DNA of 64,000 bases from contig JANVCC010000261.1 of assembly GCA_025345505.1 (NCBI GenBank), positions 1,879,486-1,943,485 on the forward strand, read 5' to 3'. The notes below the pieces were generated by a model. The model saw only the letters and a program-made list of their open reading frames with translations. It searched no databases and was not told where the DNA came from. The first letter of the stretch is position 1. Each line of letters opens with the position of its first letter. Origin of the DNA: Todiramphus chloris collaris (Eukaryota; Chordata; Aves; Coraciiformes; Alcedinidae). The position numbers were made by a program, and so were the translations under genes. Below, one piece after another: positions 20,873-33,871 of this stretch.

Positions 20873-23185
20873 TTGGAAAATTTTGGAAAGACATGACCTC
20901 TGTTGACACTAAGTTCCAGCAATGTGCGATTCCTGCTGGTTGCTGTAGAGTCTGGCACGTGCACAGATAAATATCTTTAATACAATTTTACACAGATCTT
21001 TCATGTCTTTTTAGTAAAAATCAAGTAAGAAAAGAAAATATATTACTTCAGTAAAAAAATTTACTCGATAGCACACACATGGAGAAGGAGACTGTCTTTC
21101 AGCATCGTTCTTTTAGCTACAATTCCTCCTTAGAAAGACTAAAAGACAGGAGCTGGAGAAATGCCTCGTGGTCAATAAAACCTTACACTGACCCCCGCGC
21201 TTCTTCAGCCAGCAACATTCGGTCCCTCTGCTTTTCTCACTCGTATCCCTTCACGATTTTCAAAGCGTGACTAGCAAGGAAGTCGCACTTGGGATGCTTA
21301 ATTTCATTTTTAATGTGGCCTCTGTGGGTCAGTGCCCCAGGGAGCTGCTGCTGCTGCGGGGAAGAACTCGGCGCTGGGGCCAGCTGTGCTTCTGTATCAG
21401 TCGCACCGGTACCATGTAGCAGAGAAAAATCACTAATTTGACTCTAATTGTGGCAGCTGCATTCAGTGAAGTGTCCAAATTAGAAGCGACCTATAAGAGA
21501 CTGGATGACTTGTCAAAGGAACGCGCTCTGGGGAATTTTCTACACAATGGAATATTCTGGGAGCGAGCTTTCCAAACAAACAGGAGATTAGGTATGAATA
21601 AAACCCATGAGTGATGCATGTAACCATGAATGAACTTCCCGAATGTAGTACCGTGCCCTTTGACAGAAAATACTTCTCCACGGTCTCAAAATGTTTTGAG
21701 TTTCAAGGCCCAGTAAAACTGGCTGAAGGAGGAGAGAAACAATGTGTTAAAGTGGAGTTTTAAAAGGCAAAGGTAAAAATACCCTGCAGACTAAAGCTAT
21801 AGCTCTGCATGCACTGAAACCAAAAAGGTAACTTCTTAATTGTGGGCAAATACTACAGAAAGCTGCACTGAACTGAAGCTAAACTGAATTTCCCAAGGGC
21901 ACCTACAAGAACCTGAAAGCAGCACCTCCAGCAGAAAGCTGATGGCAGGAAAACCCACCCGTGATGAACTTCTCCCCCATCATGTGCCCCTGGTACCCCT
22001 GCAGCATAGGCTGTCAAACCAAAAAGCATTACCTCATCGGGAGATGGGAATCCAGGAATTCCAGCCAGTTTGCTAGTCTACCTGGTGGCTTTGTCAGCCA
22101 AATGCTGGATTTATTTACAAGTGACATCTAGAATCTAGTGTTGTGCCATACGGACCTCACCGACAGAAGGATTTACTGACAAAGCTGTGCTGGAATCAAT
22201 GAAAAGCACCTCATAAAAAACAAAACAAGAATATCCACGCATGTTTTTAGATGGAAATTTTTCTTTCAGTTCATTTTTTAGTCAAAACGTCAGCTTCACA
22301 GAAGTTTCACTTTTTTTCCATGTGTTCAAGAAAGTAGATTTGTGGAGATTTCAGCATTTGGATTTTTTTCTATTTCAGTATAGCCTGCACAATAATAATA
22401 ACCTGACGCTTGCTTCACTGACTGCCTAAAATACTTGCAGAAGAAAATGAATTTAAAATGACTGAAGCCTCTCTCACCTTCCAAATAAAAAAAATTAAAA
22501 AACCCAACTTTTAAATTTTTTGAGTGAATCAGACTCTGACAAGGTTTGGAATATGAATGACGTGGGTCTGGGTTATAGGAGATTTGCTGAAGAAAGATTT
22601 AAATAGAACATTCAATTTGTGGCTTAGTACAGCAGCAGTGTGGCATTTTTTGCTAACTCCCCAAAATACGACTGAATTCTCCAGCTCCTAAACATAAATT
22701 CCACCCTTAAGCAGGTCATTAAGGTTAGCTTTATATAAAGCAGCCCATAATGTAAGGACAGCTGTATGACATTCTCACAGACTGAGAAAATATGGTCTAG
22801 ATGAAATCCTCATAAAAGGACACTTTTCTGCCTGAAAAAAAGCTCACTTGAAGACTTCTTAAAAATGGGGTTTGGTCAAACTGAAATGCTTCTCCAAAAA
22901 GAACTCTATGTCATTCCACCCAAGGCCCAGCTCAGTCTTTCCCAGTGCCTGATGGAACAGAAAGAACAAGAATCATGGATATTCCAGAGGAAGGACCAGA
23001 ACTGGGCAATCCTGGGAATTTCAAGGAATAGCCCAAATTCAATCCTATGAAATTCAACAGATACAAGCACGCTTGGGCAAAAAATATCAAGTACACCAAT
23101 AGGCAGAACCAGGAACAACAGCAGATTATGAACAAATAGGGACCAAAAAGATGATGGTTTAGTGGTTTTTGATAGGGCTAGAAGT
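20873..23185. other. Unique noncoding DNA, no gene seen
   Basis: No transposon or RNA gene recognised. A short CTG run lies near 21345-21357. A homeodomain/E-box stretch at 21430-21500 (TAATTG, CAGCTG at 21454-21459) is a weak regulatory candidate. Open frames are at most about 75 codons. Confidence 0.5.
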
Positions 23186-23240
23186 AAGCTTGGACTTGAT
23201 GGTCTTGGAGGTCTCTTCCATTTGAAAGTATTCTATGATG
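23186..23240 (+). mobile_element. CR1 3'-tail fragment
   Basis: TTGGACTTGATGGTCTTGG, then GTCTCTTCCATTTGAAAG and ATTCTATGATG, a plus-strand CR1 3' end of about 55 bp with one recognisable terminal octamer. Confidence 0.8.
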
Positions 23241-23782
23241 TCACACATATGCATCCAGAATTAAGCCGTCTGGAGTGCTTACTTAGTGCTGACACAGATG
23301 GAACACCATGTCTGCTGTTGCCCAAATCAGAGTGAGACAGTGACAGGCAGATTAGGGAAAGCCCAGAAGACAGGAGAAAAACTGGTCTGATCAGGTGTCT
23401 GGAAACAGCGTTATGAGGAAAAAACTTACATTGCTTCAATATGGACTATGGACAAGAAAGGGACACGTAAATAGGAATGTACATATGAAGACAGTTGTTA
23501 ATGAAGACGATAGGGAGAGCATTTTACTAAATTCTCTAGGCCTGTTGCGATGGTAGTAATATATTAAGCATACAAATAATAACTGGAGTGTGGGTACTCA
23601 GCCACTATGGGGTTGTTAGTACTTACAGCATATTACTTAGCTACTAGACTAGTTAACGACCCAAACACAGAAATCTGGGGCTCTGAAAGAGTTTTATGTT
23701 TCTCCCCATGTTCTTCATAATATTACATAAATAGGTCCTTGGTTTTCTGAGGTTAGGACTAACCATCAGCATTCTGGATGTG

Positions 23783-24239
23783 CTGGAACGTGTCCAGAGA
23801 AGGGCCACCAGGATGCTCAGAGGGCTGGAGCACCTCTGCTATGGGGACAGCCTGAGAGAGTTGGGGTTGTTCAGTCTGGAGAAGAGAAGGCTCCAGGGAG
23901 ACCTTATTGTGGCCTCCAGGATCTGAAGGGGGCTACAAGAAAGCTGGGGAGGGGATGTTTAGGATGTCAGGTAGAGGTAGGACTAGAGGGAATGGGTCAG
24001 AACTAGAGGTGGGTAGATTCAGGTTAGACATTAGGAAGAATTTCTTCCCCATGAGGGTGGTGAGACACTGGCACAGGTTGCCCAGAGAGGTGGGGGAAGC
24101 TCCATCCCTGGAAGTGTTTAAGCCCAGGCTGGCTGGGGCTGTGAGCACCCTGTTCTAGTGGGAGGGGTCCCTGCCCATGGCAGGGGGGTTGGCACTGGGT
24201 GAGCTTTAAGGTCCCTTCCAACCCTGACAATCCTATGAG
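23783..24239 (+). mobile_element. CR1 LINE fragment with ORF2 C-terminus
   Basis: Plus-strand copy of about 455 bp ending in CTATGA at 24238. It opens with CTGGAACGTGTCCAGAGAAG and runs through the ORF2 C-terminal region. The plus frame 23907-24158 includes GRTRGNGSELEVGRFRLDIRKN and RLPREVGEAPSLEVF-type words typical of CR1. The tail includes the GTTCTAGTGGGAGG and GCAGGGGGGTTGGCACTGGG blocks of the second CR1 subgroup seen here. It is 5' truncated and frameshifted upstream of 23907. Confidence 0.96.
23907..24158 (+). pseudogene. Decayed CR1 ORF2 C-terminal fragment
   Basis: About 83 codons in the CR1 ORF2 frame, ending with the CR1-like stop shortly after a GAVSTLF sequence. No catalytic RT motif is present; the start codon is fortuitous. 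Confidence 0.85.
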
Positions 24240-25090
24240 TCACACTAGGAAGATGTGCGTACCTACAAGGTGAAGGTGCTGAGCGAGCAGAGATTGGCCC
24301 GTGAACAAACACTATATTCAGACACAGCTTGGGTTGTTGAAGGAGAAAACCATATTTCTGTTTGTCTTATATAGAAGGTTCAGCATGTAGTAGAGCATCA
24401 CCACCTGGCTCTCCTTCTGGGGCAGGTCTCCATCACGTCATTGTGCACATTCCTGCCAACTGCATAACTCAAGCCCTGCAGCAAAGGTGGCATGACTCAG
24501 GGAAAATTGGCTTCAAAATGTTTCTGTAACCTTTCTGTTCAAGCCCGGACAGGCTTCAGTCACATGCTGTCTCAGCTAACCTCTGCCTCATAGCAGAGGA
24601 CAAGATAATTTTGCAGCTTCTGGTGAAGATCTTGAGATACATCCTCCAGCTGCATCTTCAGAAAAAGACCCATGGCTGCAGTCCCTCTCAGGAGGGAGGC
24701 TGGCTGGGTCATGTTGAATGGGGCACCTCACAGACAACAAAAGGATAAGAGGATCTCCTGTGCTTGAAGAAGAGACTGGAGCTTTTATTCCCATTTTAAC
24801 GTGCTTCATTAAAAAAGGCTGATTACTTCTGGAGTGTGGTCCTACCTCCCTTGGGACTAATACGTCATGAGAACAAAACTCATGCTCACTGTGACACTCT
24901 GCTAGCAGCAAAGACGTCTGGCTTTTTTGTGTACCTTGTTGTCCCAACGGGAGAACAGCTTGTGCAACAAGTGCTAAAAATGCAAGCTGTTTAAATCTAA
25001 GAGGAGGTGCTTCTTTGGACTGAATAATGGTGAAAACAATGGACGTGTGAGAAAGATCTCTTGAAGTTGACTCTTCGGAACAGTTGCAAA
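24240..25090. other. Unique noncoding DNA between two CR1 copies
   Basis: About 850 bp without a recognisable feature. A 119-codon minus-strand open frame at 24588-24947 resembles nothing known and has no supporting context. Confidence 0.5.
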
Positions 25091-25462
25091 ATCATAGAAT
25101 TACAGAATGGTTTGGGTCAGAAGGAACCTTAAAGATCAACCAGTTCCAACCCCCCCCTGCCACGGGCTCCCACTAGAGCAGGTTGCTCACAGCCCCATCC
25201 ATCCTGGGCTTAAACACCTCCAGGGATGGAGCATCAACAGCTTCTCTGGGCAACCTGTTCCACCATCTCAACACCCTGAAAGTAAAGAATTTCTTCCTTA
25301 TATATCCTTATATATATTTAGGTTAGAACCTAAATCTACCTTCTTTCAGTTTAAAGCCATTATCCCTTGTCCTGTCGCTACATGCCCTTGTAAAAATGTC
25401 CCTCTCCATCTTTCTTCTAAGCCCCTCTAGGTACTGGATGGCTGTTATGATATGCTCCCAGG
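25091..25462 (-). mobile_element. CR1 LINE fragment
   Basis: Minus-strand CR1 end beginning AATCATAGAATTACAGAATGG at its 3' terminus, then GTTCCAACCCCCCCCTGCC. The minus-strand translation further along includes YLEGLRRKMERDI and SDRTRDNGFKLKEGRFRF, the usual ORF2 C-terminal words. A TATATATCCTTATATATA insertion at about 25301-25318 is not part of CR1 and looks like slippage at the TTCCTTATAT segment. It belongs to the second CR1 subgroup (no CAGGAACAGATCCAGG block). Confidence 0.94.
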
Positions 25463-26575
25463 TTTGAAAAAAGGCTGCATTTTGCTCACATACTGAAATG
25501 ATTTCAGCTTCCCCATGCCTGAACAAAAGGCAGAGATTTTTTTCCATTTGCAGTGATGTCATTAGAATATAATTTTTAGGAAAAATACAAAAAATAATAG
25601 AAATAAGCAGCATGTAATTTAGAGAGAAATTCAGAAACTGATAGGCATACTTTTAGCTTGACACTTTCAAAGCTTCAGCTACACGTATTTTTTCCAAACA
25701 CAACTGGCTATTTTGCTGGTTTAATTACATATATAATTATAAAGCATGGGTGTGAGTTTAGTCCCCATTACATTCGCTGAGTTTAGTACAGTCCAGTCGT
25801 TTTTTCATGCTGCAACATTCCTTCAGACCTCCCTGGACTGAAACATAATCTTCTTGGAAGCTTTTTCCCTGCCATGTAACCACACACCATTCAATCACTT
25901 TAGACTACTATCTACTTCTCACCCTCTTCAGCAAGTCTAATGGATGACCCTTGTCCCAAGTTCATTCGTTCCATCTTCATGTCTTCATATTCACATAACA
26001 GTAAGTCGTGTTTCAGTTCTAGTACATCTACTGAGACTTACAGGAAAACCTAAGGCCAAGATTTTCTCTCATGATACATCTTGATAGACCAAAAATAGAC
26101 TTTTCCTTATATAGCTTAAATCTTTGGAACCTTACGTTAACTCAAATACATGTAAAGTACACGACTTCTATCACAACAAATCAATGAGTAAGAGCTACAA
26201 GGAGAAGACAAAACGCAACGTGGAGAAAGGAAAACAAGACTTGCATCACTTAAACATTCATATTATACATGAAAAATAGATCAGATGTACCTCAGTTTAC
26301 ACGGCCTGATAATTTTAAAGGACAGGAGGGTGACGTGGATGAAAGTTTTGGGAAAGTGAAGAAACCCAGAGACAAAGTCTTTTCATTGAACAGCATCTGG
26401 AACTAGTAATTAGAGAATACTGCTGCATGACTACGTCTACCCTAGCAAGTACTTCTCTATTTATTTATTTTTAACTCCATTCCTTCCTTTTGGAAGCAGG
26501 CAGAGGAAAAAAGAAAGGCGGGCAATGAAGATGAATGGGGCTATCACCAGAATCCTGAGAGAGCTCTGAAAAGGG

Positions 26576-26599
26576 AAAAAAAAAAAAAAAAAAAAAAAA
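26576..26599 (+). repeat. Poly-A run (A24)
   Basis: Longest uninterrupted adenine run of the window, preceded by GAAAAGGG. No retroposed body could be recognised upstream. Confidence 0.95.
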
Positions 26600-29336
26600 T
26601 CACAACATCTGCTGTTTGTGAAAGTGGCTGAGCTCAACAGCATTTCCCAAAGCTAGGGAGGAAAGATCAAGATTTATGTAAGAGCAAAGATGTGCTTTGA
26701 AGCTTTCTTGCTTTCTACCATTTACTTTGCTGACCCTTAAGCAAGGAGATAAATAATGCTCTGTTGTGAATAAATCACTTCTGACTTGCTTTAAGTTACT
26801 CACAGGTATGGAAAACAGGACCAAGATAGTTGAAGTGGAGCACTGAGGCATACACCAGAATTGAAGTCCTTCAAGTCATATAAAAAACTTATTTTATTCT
26901 TTGTTTTTTACCCAAAGTGACCAAAGCACTTCTAAAATACAATTAAAACAGCCTTCTTAAAAGACATAAGCAGTAACAGTAATAAAAAATACTGTTCTCT
27001 TTGCACTTCTCATTGTCATTTAACACACATCGGTGGAAGGATGGCTGCTATTAGCATCACAGGAGAAACCCATCTAGAGTTGACAGCACCTAGCCTCAAT
27101 CCATTGGTCGGTAGCCCCTTCACAGCCAATATAGAAATACAGGATTCAGAAACATGTATTAAGCACATGGGTTGCCCACACAGTGCATAATACAAGGCAA
27201 AACATCTCAGCACGGCGATCCAGAAATCCAACACGTTTCAGTGCCCAGAGGTTGCTCACCAGGAACGTTCAGCACAGAGATGTCTATGACATCCCATTTC
27301 TTCCCCAAGCTAAAGCAGCTGACTCAGTGCTGCAGACAAACAATCTCAGGCCACTGAAGACAGAAAGCCTCATTCCCTGCCTACAAAGAACTGCCCTGCC
27401 TCCAAAGCCAACCCAAGAAACCCCTCCTTTTTCAAATAAGGGAGTAGTTTAAATTATATTTTTAAACACAGATGTGTTTTATATGCAGCAGAGTCCAGTT
27501 TGTAAGGTAACATCTTCACGATTAGAATCACACTCAGACATGGGAGATGTCCACTTTTCTCCTTCCAGCATGAGGCATTCCCAAGCTAAGAGTGTGCTGC
27601 AACCATCACATTAAAAGGGGTTGGAAATTCCTCTTCTTATCGAGCCCGAGGCTACTGGATGAATCCACAGAGACTTCACAACACCAAGGGAGAAGACCCC
27701 AGGACTGCCTGCTCCCAGCTCAAAATACATGAAGGTATCCCCATTATGATCTCTGATGGGTCCGTTTAAGAGTGCCCACCCTGTCTCTTCATGTGAAGGG
27801 CCTGAATCCATTATTAATTAATTCAACAGTTATCCTAGTGTATTAATAGCGTGTGGTGGAAGTACCACCGATACATTACCGTGTTGCAACCTTCCTTCAG
27901 CTCTTCTTTAAAACCTTTTGAAAAGTACTCTTGTCATAATCAGTCATTAAAATGCTCTTATTAGCAGAAGACCTGCTGCTGATGTTTGTTCTCTGCAACT
28001 GGAAAAGCATTAGAGGCTGGACTCTCTTGAACACAACACTTTTGAGCGGCGCCAGCGTTAAAATTGATCTTTAACTCTGTCAGTGCTCAGTGTAAAAAGA
28101 AACAACTTCAGAGACAAATTTTCCTGTAACTCCTATCGGTGCCTCGAAGTGACGTAGGCTGTAATGGTTCCCACAGTTATCTTCTGTCTGTAGACAACGA
28201 GGACTGAGCAAAGTAGTGCAGACTTGGGCAAGGATAAGGATAAGCTCTCGGGAGCTGCTACTGCAGCTCCTCTTCCCCATTCCCACTCACGCTTTCTATG
28301 GCTGAAGCCAAGCACTGGAATTGGGTAACCTCACCCACCTGCTGAATTGAATTTGCAGACACAAATTGAATATTCCTCCCACTACTTGTGGAAAAATGCT
28401 TTTAAACTAAACTAACTAACTAAGAGGCTTATCACATATACTCCCAACACACAAGAGCCCGCGATAATCAAGTCTTTTAGGAGACACTTGATCGTCTTTT
28501 ACCACCCCTGTAAATGACACTTCAATACTGAATAGCCCAACTCCCCAAAAGGCAGAATATTTTCAGACCTCTCTCGTTCAGATTTGGGTTTACTGACATC
28601 TACTGGCTGCTCTGCCTCATACCTTCAGTTGCCAGTGGCATTAGAGAGGAGGGTCACTTCTGCACTGCTGTAACTCCAGCGACTTTAACAGCAGCAGCCA
28701 CCTAAGGGGAAACTGGTCCTTCCCATCCCTATGGACAACACAGAAAATCTTACTCACATCTGCTACTTCTAAAAATTCTCTTTCTAAAAGTATGATTCAT
28801 TATTAAGCTACCTACTAATATACCTCAAGTAAAAGGACAGATTGGAAAACAGCTGCTAAATTCAGCCTTCCCTAAGTACTTTCCTTCTTTGTGAAGTCCA
28901 ACCAGAACCCAAGGAGAATCCTCCTTTAACCAGGCAACACGTTACACCAAGAAATGCTGCTTGTCGAATACAGTTTATAAGATGATTTGTTGGACAACAA
29001 GAGTGACTTGGATGATGCTTCTCTCGCAGTGTATTTTGCCAACTGATACAGAAACAGATCATTCAGTATAATGAGATGATTCACTAGCACCCATTAACTA
29101 TTTAAGAAAGAATACTTTCCCCCAGCTAGTACAAAAAAAAAGTAGGCAAGCATAGAATTCCCCAGTATAGACTGAAAAACAGCAGATGTCACATTTACTC
29201 AACGGGATAGATGTCAACGGGAATTTTTCCAACTGAAATCTCAATAGTTTTGTCACCTCACCTGAAAGACAGTGATTTTAGGGAAGATTCATTGTGCCTC
29301 AGCATTGGTTAAATGTAGTCTGGAAAACACCACTAT

Positions 29337-29378
29337 AAATAAAATAAAATAAAATAAAATAAAATAAAATAAAATAAA
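29337..29378 (+). repeat. (AAAAT)n microsatellite
   Basis: About eight uninterrupted AAAAT units, likely polymorphic. Confidence 0.95.
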
Positions 29379-29500
29379 GCTCTCTGAAATACTGTCTGAA
29401 AGGAGAGGAAATCAGGATTGGCTCTGTGAGTACACAGCCAATCAACACAAGTGGCCAAATTCAAATCACCTTTAAAAAAGTCAGAAACACAGATTTTCTT

Positions 29501-29516
29501 TATATATATATATATA
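29501..29516 (+). repeat. (TA)8 microsatellite
   Basis: Eight perfect TA dinucleotides followed by AAATAAAG. Confidence 0.92.
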
Positions 29517-30825
29517 AAATAAAGTTATACGTTCTGCTAGGACTTAATAACTCAGAGTTAATCTTCCAGAGAAATATTCAGAAGCTTAGCATTTTATTTA
29601 ATACTAAATTAGCTAAAGCATTCACAAGAACATTTCACAGGAAGCAGTTTCTCTCCAGGATGGATTTGAGAAGAGCCAATAGGTGACCTAGTCTGACTTC
29701 AGCATGTTTTCTCACCAAAAGAGACCGCTCTGCTGAAATCAGCTACTGATTTCTGATGCCATCAAAAGCAGAGCAAGTGGCAAGGATCGGAACGAAGTGA
29801 CATTCTCCCATTAGCAATGAGGAAAGAATTTCTATTTCCTGAAATTTCAGTTTTTCCTTTCTTTTCTGAACACTGAAATCTTTCAATAAAAGCATCATAG
29901 ACGTTACAAGTATTTACCCCCATCGCTGTTTTTAACTAGGTAGCTTTTAATATACAGAGTATTGGATAGGTGTCTGCTTTAAATTGATTTGTTCTTTCAC
30001 AAGGTTCATTCTGCAATGGAAGAATTTTAGATACCTGGATTATTTAGGTCAAATTTGCTAAATTGTAGAGAGGAAGAGCCAGAAAGAGCTACTGATCTCT
30101 TGTGGATGAACAGATGAAATAGAATAATCATTGCTGAAAAGCGATGCAAAAGAAATATGCATCAAACTGAAGGCAAAACATGGAATTTCAGGCAAAACGT
30201 ATCCCAGGAGCCCAGAAGCAATGAAAAATATCCGAGTAGACAACCAAGAGTTGGACAGTTCACTATAAAAAGCAGCTCAACCTCAGTTCATACATTCATG
30301 GAATAGAGATTAATCAGAAAAAGTCAAATTAATATTCTAATAAACTAAGAAGTATGTATATAGGCTTATCTACATTCTGTACCACATGCTGAGAAAGGGT
30401 TTCCAAAATTCTGTTATCACCCTTCTCTGAACACACACAAAAGACGTTTTACAGCGTCAGACAATATGGAATGCCAGAAAAATCTCATGGTGTTGCATTG
30501 CCAAATAATATTCCTTTTGTTCCGTTCCGTTAGGTGCTACCCGAGATGACAAGGGCAAATTAGGAAGCTTAGTAGTACCACAGATAAATGCTCCCTTTAA
30601 ATATGGAAATGTATTCTACAGCTCCCAAAATAAATTCTCAGATGAACACACATCACCCTGTGAAGTTTAATTAGTGTTTGTGGGTTTTTTTTAAAACAAC
30701 AGCCTTTTTGGAACTGTCTATAGAAGTTTCAGTTGGCCACTGGAATGTTCAAGGTCTCATTCTCCCTCTGTGAAAAAAAAGACACACTGCTTTCTGAAAA
30801 CTTCACTCGTCGCATCCTTTAGCAT

Positions 30826-31164
30826 GAATCATGGAATTGTCAGGGTTGGAGGGGACCTTAAAGCTCATCCAGTTCCAACCCCCCTGCCATGGGCAGGGAC
30901 CCCTCCCACTAGAGCAGGGTGCTCACAGCCCCAGCCAGCCTGGGCTTAAACACTTCCAGGGATGGGGCTTCCACCACCTCTCTGGGCAACCTGTTCTAGT
31001 GTCTCACCACCCTCCTGGGGAAGAACTTCTTCCTCATGTCCAACCTGAATCTACCCACCTCTAGTTCTGATCCATTCCCTCTAGTCCCATCACTGCCTGA
31101 CAGTCTAAAAAGTCCCTCCCCAGCTTGCTTGTAGCCCCCTTCAGATACTGGAAGGAGACTATGA
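30826..31164 (-). mobile_element. CR1 LINE fragment
   Basis: Minus-strand CR1 end starting at a degenerate GAATCATGGAATTGTCAGGG tail, then TTCCAACCCCCCTGCC and CCTCCCACTAGAGCAGGG, the reverse complement of the second subgroup's GTTCTAGTGGGAGG region. It is closely similar, in opposite orientation, to the copy at 23783-24239, so the two may descend from one subfamily master. Confidence 0.95.
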
Positions 31165-33713
31165 ACTAATTACAAACCAACACATTTTTGTGAGTAAAAT
31201 ACCCAAAATATATTGCCACAAGACCTGAAAGAGGGCTAATCCACTAACCTAAATGGAGTATCAAGCACCTTGTATTTTGGCCTGAATTTTGTTTATGAGT
31301 AACTTCAATTCTGTCATCTAATCCTTTAGCCATATTGCTAAAACTCAATTGCTGTCTGGTATATAATTCAAGTTTTATCTTGAAGGACACAATGCCGAGA
31401 TAAAAATGTCATTGTTAGAATGACAAACATTGATGGCTCTTTATTGTGGAAGAGAAACAAGCACCTCTGGATGGACTGCAGTCGTTCTTCAGGAGGTTCT
31501 TATGGTTCCCGTATGCGAGAGAAGCACAACATAGAACCATAAAGCATGGCAGGTCGGTTACGAGCAGCAAAGCATTTGTATTTTAATGTGCAAGAAGCAT
31601 ATTTTTAGCGCTGTGACCAATGCATGACTATAAACATGAGAAAAGAGATGGCTATGAAGAAACCCTGCTCAAAATAGTAATTTTCTGTTTTCTTCTTTTC
31701 TAAAAACTGTCCTGAAGCCTTCCTCCAAAACAAGATGGTAAAGCAGAGAGGCTGCATACCTTGAAAATCACAAGCACTATGAAGAGCTATTTAAGAAAGA
31801 AGCAAAAGCATTCTAAAAATCAAAGGCCATTGCTAGTAACCCAGTGCTCTAAGTTTCCAGCATCTGAGAACCCAGCCAAAACAGCTCCTGAGTTTCAACC
31901 AGGAATCAGCAAGCAGCTCCAGCAGATCAGGAGGCATACAGGTAACACACTGCTTAAAGAAACACTATGGAAGCCCAAACATCACAAGGTAAAGTGAAAA
32001 TGCAGTGCAGTAGATGGATATATCAAGATAATCCTAAAGGAACTTTGTGGGATCCCAGAAGAAGGGCAACGGTACGAACCTGGCCAACTACACCGGTTAA
32101 AATGAGAGGAGGGCTGCTGTGAGTGCCTAGTACAGCCTCTTCTCTAAAGAGTTACTGCAGAAACAACTATTTCAAGACCCAGACTGTCTTTGTGCATTAC
32201 TTTTCCTTGTAAACAGAGGAAGCATGTTTTGGGGGTTTTTTAAGCAGAAGCAGCTATTCCAGGGACAATATATACTTTAAGAATTTTATGTCACCGTAAA
32301 TAAAGGTAGCAAAATTAATTCTTTTTAGCCTATTTTAGCCTTTTTCAAAGATAGAGATATACAGATCACATCAGATAATAGTGAGAGGAAAATGGGAATG
32401 ATGCCTGGCTGTTATGGAAACAGGATGCTCAGTTTCCCACCAGTGCAAGGATCTTTGCCCATGTAGCAATCTGAACAGCTCAGGATACAGTAAGACCAAG
32501 TAGCAACAGCCTACCACAGATTTCTTGGCACAGGTTGCCTCCTGGAATTGTTACACAAATTACATGCAAAATTACAGATTATTTTGCTTCCTCACCAATT
32601 ACACCAACATCCCTATGCTTCACTGTTGTTATTTATTAACATACACAACCTTGCTCTAGAGCCTTTTATTGGTAAATCTCAAAGCACTTTTCTGAGACTG
32701 GTATTTAGTTAACTTTATTTTTGGGACAGTGAAGCACAAGATAAAGGGATTTTTTTTGGTTTCTCTAGCAAGATACAGAAGGGGTAAAGAAAGAAAGAGG
32801 GGTGACTAAGGAAGTGCAGTATTAAAGGCACTGAGTAGCAAGTTGTTTAATTTCAATGTCCAAATCATCCCCTTTTCACCATCCCTAATGGAAACCCTCT
32901 TAGACCTCCTGAAAGAGCAACGAAAGCCTTGTCAAATTTCTACCTAAAAACATGCAGTGTCTTCTAGAAGGGTCCTGCTTTACTTAGACAATAGTAGGAA
33001 AGACAATGTCTAACCTTTTAGCAGTAAACACAACAGATTTACAACTGAGCAACAATAATCTAAGACGAATTTGTTACCATGGTTTGTTTTTAGTGAGCCA
33101 TACAGAACTGTATGGGAGACCTACAGTATTTCATCACTCACATGAACTCTAGCATGTCTCTCATGCTTAGAATCCTATAATATTTCAAAAGATGCCTCTT
33201 GCCCATGTTTATTGTTTCTTAGTGGTCACAGATGAAGAATATCTTAGTCATAGAGGCAGCTTCTATTGTCAGTCCTGTAAATAAAGGCTGGAGTTTGAAA
33301 AGCAAGCTGTGCTTCTTGTCATTCATCAGCAAGATTTTGACATTCACAACTTCATTAATAACTTTGCTGGTGACACAAGACAGACCAATGTCATTCTTAT
33401 CCTGCGAAGCATCATCACTATCAGCATCACTGAATGGGTAAAAGGTTTCCAAAACAATGACTCTTCTTATTAAAAGGAAGGAGCTGCAGCTCTTAATTCT
33501 GCCTAAACACCCAGAGCAGACTGATGAAGAAAAGATCATTTTTAAAAGCACAAAAAAAAGCCACCACCACCAGCAGTCTAAGCCCCATTTCAGAAATAAA
33601 AGACACTATTTAATCTTGTCCCTGTTGCAAACAGTGCCCACTAACTCCCATCACAGGTTTTTTGTGACATTATTAAAGACAGCTTCCACCACAAGGAGTT
33701 TATAATCTAATGT
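31165..33713. other. Unique noncoding DNA, no supported gene
   Basis: No transposon recognised. A 110-codon minus-strand open frame at 33219-33551 has a plausible codon look and is treated as a weak exon or pseudogene candidate in the findings. A stretch at 31440-31620 is CNE-like in texture. Confidence 0.45.
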
Positions 33714-33871
33714 ATCACAGAATCACAGCATGGCCGGGATTGGAAGGGACCTTGAAAGATCATCGAGTCCAACCCCTCTGCCAGAGCAGGGTCACCCAGA
33801 TCAGGTCCCACAGGAACAGATCCAGGTGGGTTCTGAGTATCTCCAGAGAAGGAGACTCCACAGCCTCCCTG
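33714..33871 (-). mobile_element. CR1 LINE fragment, short
   Basis: Begins ATCACAGAATCACAGCATGG and continues through TTGGAAGGGACC, CAGGAACAGATCCAGG and GGAGACTCCACAGCCTCCC, then stops abruptly. A minus-strand 3' end of the first CR1 subgroup, about 158 bp. Confidence 0.94.

Larger units (their letters stand above)
25463..30825. other. Unique noncoding DNA, no gene seen
   Basis: More than 5 kb of AT-rich DNA without a recognisable transposon. It contains a 24-base poly-A run (26576-26599), an (AAAAT)n array (29337-29378) and a (TA)8 run (29501-29516). Open frames are short. A few CpGs cluster near 28040-28060. Confidence 0.5.

Noticed and set aside
31532-31556. CATAGAACCATAAAGCATGG resembling a CR1 tail
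   Set aside because: The following sequence lacks the TTGGAAGGGACC block, so similarity is limited to one or two degenerate octamers.
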